Source: Rheinheimera sp.
GTDB taxonomy: Bacteria > Pseudomonadota > Gammaproteobacteria > Enterobacterales > Alteromonadaceae
Length of the DNA: 59,137 nt
Reading direction: 5' to 3'
Assembly (NCBI GenBank): GCA_003543135.1
Contig: DPJG01000029.1
Span: forward strand, 1-59,137
In this document: in pieces, positions 55,726 through 59,137 of the stretch
Layout of the letters: the number at the start of each line of letters is the position of its first letter
Numbering within the stretch: the stretch's first letter is position 1
The notes under the pieces: generated by a model
The model's database searches: none
Seen by the model: the letters and a program-made list of their open reading frames with translations, nothing else
What the model was told of the DNA's origin: nothing
Made by a program: the position numbers and the translations under genes

Positions 55726-56730
55726 ATGAAAAATATCCATGTATTGTTGTTGTGTGGTGGTGGCAGTGCTGAACACGAAGTGTCGCTGCGCAGCGCCAAT
55801 TTTCTTGAACAACAATTAGCGGCATTACCTGGTGTGAGCGTGACCCGGGTGGAGATGCACAAAGACCGTTGGCTGACTGCGGATGGTACCGAATGCAGTT
55901 TAGGCTTAAACCGCCAGTTATTGGTGGGTGACAACAGCTTTGCAGTTGATTATGTGGTGCCTTGCATTCATGGGTATCCGGGGGAAACCGGTGATCTGCA
56001 GTCGATGCTGGAGCTGGCCGGTTTACCTTATTTAGGTTGTGGCCCTGAAGCCAGCACTTTGTGTTTTAATAAAATCAGCACCAAATTATGGTTGTCGGCT
56101 GTTGGTATTCCGAACACACCTTATTTGTTTTTAACAGATGCAGCAGCAGACAGCTTGCAACAAGCCAAACAAGCGCTGAAAAATTGGGGCAAGGTGTTTG
56201 TGAAGGCGGCCAGCCAGGGCTCTTCAGTGGGGTGTTATTCAGCCAGCACCGAAGCTGAGCTGATGCAGGCCATTCACGACGCTTTTGGTTATTCTGAGCA
56301 AGTGTTGATTGAAAAGGCATTAAAACCGCGTGAACTGGAAGTGGCGGTTTATCAATATGGTGACGAGCTGATTGCCACCCGTCCCGGTGAAATTTGTGTG
56401 CCGCAGGACAGGTTTTATTCTTATGAAGAAAAATACAGCAACGCCAGTCACACCACCACCAGTCTGGAACCTGCTGGTTTGACCGAAACTCAGATTGCGA
56501 CTATGCAGCAGCTGGCATTAAAAGCCTTCCGGCAGCTGAAATTAAGGCATTTGTCTCGGGTGGATTTTTTCCTGACCGAAGATGGCGAGATTTTGCTGAA
56601 CGAAATTAATACCTTCCCCGGCATGACCTCTATTTCGATGTTCCCGAAAATGCTGGAGCATCATGGCCATCAGTTTGGTGTGTTCTTGCAGCAGATTTTG
56701 CAGCGCGCTTTACCACAACGCTCAAACTGA
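55726..56730 (+). CDS. ddl: D-alanine--D-alanine ligase
   Basis: ATP-grasp ligase that makes the D-Ala-D-Ala dipeptide of peptidoglycan. 334 residues. LLCGGGSAEHEVSLRSA at the N-terminus, FVKAASQGSSVGCY, and the C-terminal EINTFPGMTSISMFPKML fit DdlA-type enzymes. A second ddl is usual in the mur operon of such bacteria. It follows hemF by 53 bases; the link is positional only. Confidence 0.92.
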   Translation: MKNIHVLLLCGGGSAEHEVSLRSANFLEQQLAALPGVSVTRVEMHKDRWLTADGTECSLGLNRQLLVGDNSFAVDYVVPCIHGYPGETGDLQSMLELAGLPYLGCGPEASTLCFNKISTKLWLSAVGIPNTPYLFLTDAAADSLQQAKQALKNWGKVFVKAASQGSSVGCYSASTEAELMQAIHDAFGYSEQVLIEKALKPRELEVAVYQYGDELIATRPGEICVPQDRFYSYEEKYSNASHTTTSLEPAGLTETQIATMQQLALKAFRQLKLRHLSRVDFFLTEDGEILLNEINTFPGMTSISMFPKMLEHHGHQFGVFLQQILQRALPQRSN

Positions 56731-56750
56731 GTGTGTTGATAAGCCAAAAA

Positions 56751-56776
56751 ACAAGGGGCCAGTTGGCCCCTTGTTC
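56751..56776. terminator. Bidirectional terminator after ddl
   Basis: ACAAGGGGCCA-GT-TGGCCCCTTGT, an 11-bp perfect stem with an A-run on the left. It can stop ddl and the convergent globin gene. Confidence 0.75.
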
Positions 56777-56796
56777 ATTAGTGCAAAAAGCCGAAC

Positions 56797-57237
56797 TTAG
56801 TTATCGCGGTTAATCATATGGCTGGCGAGTTGCCCCAGCGCTTCACTTAATCCCATCCGCAACATTTTGTCCTGTACCACTTCTTCCAGTGCCTTATTCA
56901 TGCAAAACATCCACTGATCGCGTAATTGTGGGCTGACCGGGAACGGCATGTGACGGGCACGTAAGCGTGGATGACCATATTTTTCTTCAAATAAACCCGG
57001 CCCACCTAACCAGCCAGATAAAAACTCAAAAAATTTCTGCCGGATCAGATCCAATGGCAAAGGATGAATAGCATACAATTCTGCTGCTTCCGGCGCTGTG
57101 GCCATAATGTCGTAAAAACGATTGGCCAGCTTCCGGGTTGCTGCTTCACCGCCAATTAATTGATAAGGCGTGACTTGTGGTGTCGGGTGGCTCTTGTTAT
57201 CGTCGGTTTTAAACATCTTTTTCAGCAACTTTATCAT
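56797..57237 (-). CDS. Group II truncated haemoglobin
   Basis: About 146 residues from ATG 57237 (MIKLLKKMFKTDDNK). It has YQLIGGEAATRKLANRFYDIM, the GWLGGPGLFEEKYGHPRLRARH region with the proximal His, and Trp in RDQWMFCMNKAL, all typical of group II (TrbO) globins. These bind O2 and NO and are linked to oxidative or nitrosative stress. The start is nine bases from the divergent aroE start. A longer frame to 57285 would overlap aroE and is not favoured. Confidence 0.9.
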   Translation of the reverse strand: MIKLLKKMFKTDDNKSHPTPQVTPYQLIGGEAATRKLANRFYDIMATAPEAAELYAIHPLPLDLIRQKFFEFLSGWLGGPGLFEEKYGHPRLRARHMPFPVSPQLRDQWMFCMNKALEEVVQDKMLRMGLSEALGQLASHMINRDN

Positions 57238-57246
57238 GGTGGTAGT

Positions 57247-58062
57247 GTGGACCGTTACGCTGTATTTGGAAATCCAATAGGGCATTCAAAATCGCCCTTA
57301 ATCCATCGCTGTTTTGCCGAACAAACGGCGCAGCAACTGAGTTACGACGCCATTCTAGCACCGGTCGATGGCTTTGCCGACAGCTGGCAGCAGTTTGTCG
57401 CTGCTGGCGGGCGCGGCGCTAATGTCACAGTGCCTTTTAAAGAAGTTGCTTTTGCGCTTGCCGCAAAGCTCAGTGACAGAGCAAAACAGGCAGGTGCTGT
57501 GAATACACTTTATATAGATGATCAGGGCATGTTGTGTGGCGACAACACGGACGGCCTGGGTTTAGTGGCCGATTTAATGCGGCTTGGTGTTAAGCTTAGT
57601 GGGGCAAAACTATTGTTGTTAGGAGCAGGCGGTGCCAGTCGTGGTGTGGTTGGGCCTTTGCTGGCGGCCGGTGTTGAGTATATTCATATTGCCAATCGCA
57701 CCCCGGACAAAGCACAGGCGATAGCTGCTTTGTTTGATAGCCGGGTCACTGCTTCGGGTTTTGCTGATATTCCACAGCAGCCGTGGTCATTGGTTATTAA
57801 TGCAACTTCATCCGGTTTAACCCAGCAGCGGCCTGACATCAGCGCCAGTCACCTGAAATATTGTGAACTCGCCTACGATATGCTCTATGGCAAAGAGCCC
57901 ACAGCATTTTTAAGCTGGTGTCAGCAGCAAGGCGTAGAGCGGTGTGCCGATGGCTTAGGCATGCTGGTGGCGCAGGCTGCTGAGAGTTTTGCTATCTGGC
58001 GGGGCGTCAAACCTGAACTTGAAGCTGTGCTGGAACAACTGACCGCATTGGTGAAAACATGA
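57247..58062 (+). CDS. aroE: Shikimate dehydrogenase
   Basis: NADPH-dependent reduction of 3-dehydroshikimate in aromatic amino acid synthesis. 271 residues (E. coli 272) from GTG 57247, giving VDRYAVFGNPIGHSKSP. The catalytic Lys in NVTVPFKE, DNTDGLG and the Rossmann loop GAGGASRGVVGPL are intact. A frame open to 57160 runs antisense through the globin gene and is not used. Confidence 0.97.
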   Translation: MDRYAVFGNPIGHSKSPLIHRCFAEQTAQQLSYDAILAPVDGFADSWQQFVAAGGRGANVTVPFKEVAFALAAKLSDRAKQAGAVNTLYIDDQGMLCGDNTDGLGLVADLMRLGVKLSGAKLLLLGAGGASRGVVGPLLAAGVEYIHIANRTPDKAQAIAALFDSRVTASGFADIPQQPWSLVINATSSGLTQQRPDISASHLKYCELAYDMLYGKEPTAFLSWCQQQGVERCADGLGMLVAQAAESFAIWRGVKPELEAVLEQLTALVKT

Positions 58063-58307
58063 ATCAGCAGCTTATCTTTAACGATGACTATCATTTTGAT
58101 GCCATACATCAGGCGGTGTCTTGTTCTGTATTGCAGGGCGGGCTTCGATTGCAGGTGTTGATCCTGATGCCGGCCGGCTGGCAGCAGGATGCCTGGCTGT
58201 GTCAGGTAAAAGAAGACTGTTTTTTCTGGGAAGAACAAATAGAAGAAGCAGTAAAAACTGGTGCTATTGGTGATGACGGCATGATTCACTTGCATGGCGC
58301 TGGCTAA
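58059..58307 (+). CDS. DUF1488 family protein
   Basis: 82 residues, starting MNQQLIFNDDYHFDAIHQAV, with a WEEQIEEAVKTG helix. This small family of unknown function is common in gammaproteobacteria and often lies beside aroE. The ATG overlaps the aroE stop by four bases, so the two are translated together. Confidence 0.88.
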   Translation: MNQQLIFNDDYHFDAIHQAVSCSVLQGGLRLQVLILMPAGWQQDAWLCQVKEDCFFWEEQIEEAVKTGAIGDDGMIHLHGAG

Positions 58308-58343
58308 AGCCTGCCATTTCTTCAACGGCCGGCTGTATAGTTG

Positions 58344-58375
58344 CGCCTCTATATAAGTAGCTTTATATAGAGGCG
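58344..58375. terminator. Hairpin between convergent genes, 13-bp stem
   Basis: CGCCTCTATATAA (58344-58356) pairs with TTATATAGAGGCG (58363-58375) around GTAGCT. No T-run follows on either strand; it may act as a structured end or be a REP-like repeat. Confidence 0.45.
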
Positions 58376-58395
58376 GCCTGTGACAGCTTTGTGCA

Positions 58396-58929
58396 TCAGC
58401 CTTCAGCCAGATAGTCGTTTTTCAGTACCACATAATTGGCGGCTGATACGGCTAAAAATGCACGTTCGGCCTCATTCAGTGCCCTGGCTTGTTTTACCGG
58501 ACTGCCTACATATAAATAACCGGACTGCAGTTTTTTCCCTGGCGGCACTAAACTGCCGGCGCCAATGATCACATCATCTTCTACTATAGCGTCGTCCATC
58601 ACTATGGCACCCATGCCTACCAAAATACGATTGCCGAGCCTACAGCCGTGTAACATACATTTATGACCCACTGTCACGTCTTCACCAATAATCAATGGCG
58701 AGCCTGCCGGGTTTTTCCCGCTGGGTCTGGATACATGCAATACAGTACCGTCCTGAATATTGCTGCGGGCGCCTATGCGGATCTTGTTGACATCACCCCT
58801 TGCCGCCACTAATGGCCAGATACTGACGTCAGTTCCTAAGCTGATATCACCAACGACAACGGCACTTTCATCTATATAGACCCCTTGCGCCAGGTTGGGG
58901 CTGATACCTTTATAACTACGTACTGGCAT
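58396..58929 (-). CDS. yrdA: Gamma-class carbonic anhydrase family protein YrdA
   Basis: 177 residues of left-handed beta-helix hexapeptide repeats. Metal-ligand histidines appear in TVLHVSR and TVGHKCMLHGC. Carbonic anhydrase activity is not shown for all members, so the function is only probable. ATG 58929 follows AGGAG; an open frame to 59010 has no support. Divergent from the rRNA promoter at the window edge. Confidence 0.93.
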   Translation of the reverse strand: MPVRSYKGISPNLAQGVYIDESAVVVGDISLGTDVSIWPLVAARGDVNKIRIGARSNIQDGTVLHVSRPSGKNPAGSPLIIGEDVTVGHKCMLHGCRLGNRILVGMGAIVMDDAIVEDDVIIGAGSLVPPGKKLQSGYLYVGSPVKQARALNEAERAFLAVSAANYVVLKNDYLAEG

Positions 58930-59040
58930 ATAAATCTCCTGTGCTGTGTGGAAAGTATGCGACAATTGTTGGAAAAAAGCACCTTTCGACTGAAAAAGAA
59001 GCTGTCGCACTCAAAAACATAAGTTTTCTTAAATTTGCGC

Positions 59041-59068
59041 TTGCCACTGCTCTGAAAGTCTCTATAAT
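59041..59068 (+). promoter_or_regulatory. rRNA-type P1 promoter
   Basis: TTGCCA (59041-59046), a 16-base spacer and TATAAT (59063-59068), followed by a GCGCC discriminator and preceded by an A/T-rich UP-like stretch (about 59012-59036). This combination is typical of stringently controlled rrn promoters. The rRNA genes themselves would lie beyond the right edge. Confidence 0.8.
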
Positions 59069-59137
59069 GCGCCTCATGCCGACGGGGTGGTGCGAAAGCA
59101 GCAAGCCGGGTGAGTTTGAAATAAGTTGAAAATGTCG

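Overview
The window is chromosomal DNA from a gammaproteobacterium. The order rpmH-rnpA-yidD-yidC-mnmE beside dnaA-dnaN-recF-gyrB, followed by glyQS, a fad block, pepQ, trkA-rsmB-fmt-def, a LysM protein, dprA-smg-topoisomerase zinc-finger, purEK, tsaC-hemF, aroE and an rRNA promoter, is the arrangement known from Shewanella and Alteromonas relatives. The protein sequences fit a Rheinheimera/Alishewanella-like organism best, but this is a judgement from memory, not a search. The divergent rpmH/dnaA gap and two ParB-binding parS sites inside recF place the window in the replication-origin domain.

Positions 1-13.9 kb are a lower-GC accessory defence island beside mnmE. It has an unknown two-TM membrane protein, a tyrosine recombinase (1538-2401, minus), a structured hairpin-rich gap, and then a tightly packed plus-strand operon: Mrr-like nuclease, HsdM, HsdS, a FRG-domain protein, HsdR, and a putative PD-(D/E)XK nuclease with an integrase-like N-terminus. 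A second tyrosine recombinase (12687-13829, minus) closes it. The most unusual protein is the FRG protein. It sits between hsdS and hsdR with 4-base overlaps on both sides, and its C-terminal ~60 residues resemble the C-terminal end of the neighbouring HsdR. This suggests an effector that docks on the same modification complex as the restriction subunit.

From 14.0 to 36.9 kb the content is core: tRNA modification, membrane insertion, RNase P protein, L34, replication initiation, clamp, RecF, gyrase B, glycyl-tRNA synthetase, a TipA-like MerR regulator, a membrane diguanylate cyclase, TusA, PepQ, a Slt-type lytic transglycosylase and the FadBA beta-oxidation complex. From 36.9 to 41.2 kb there is a disturbed segment: palindromic repeats, a small gene broken by an in-frame amber codon, a truncated duplicate of the argO 3' end, and a four-gene block (PEP mutase-like, DUF1579-like, AsnC-type regulator, NIPSNAP). 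The intact argO/argP divergent pair follows.

From 42.7 kb onward: a CPBP protease, a GNAT acetyltransferase, trkA-rsmB-fmt-def on the minus strand, LysM-dprA-smg-zinc-finger on the plus strand, purEK (minus), tsaC-hemF-ddl (plus), a truncated haemoglobin (minus), aroE with a DUF1488 gene, a gamma-class carbonic anhydrase homologue (minus), and a strong rRNA-type promoter reading off the right edge. I saw no tRNA genes, complete rRNA genes, CRISPR arrays or recognisable insertion sequences.
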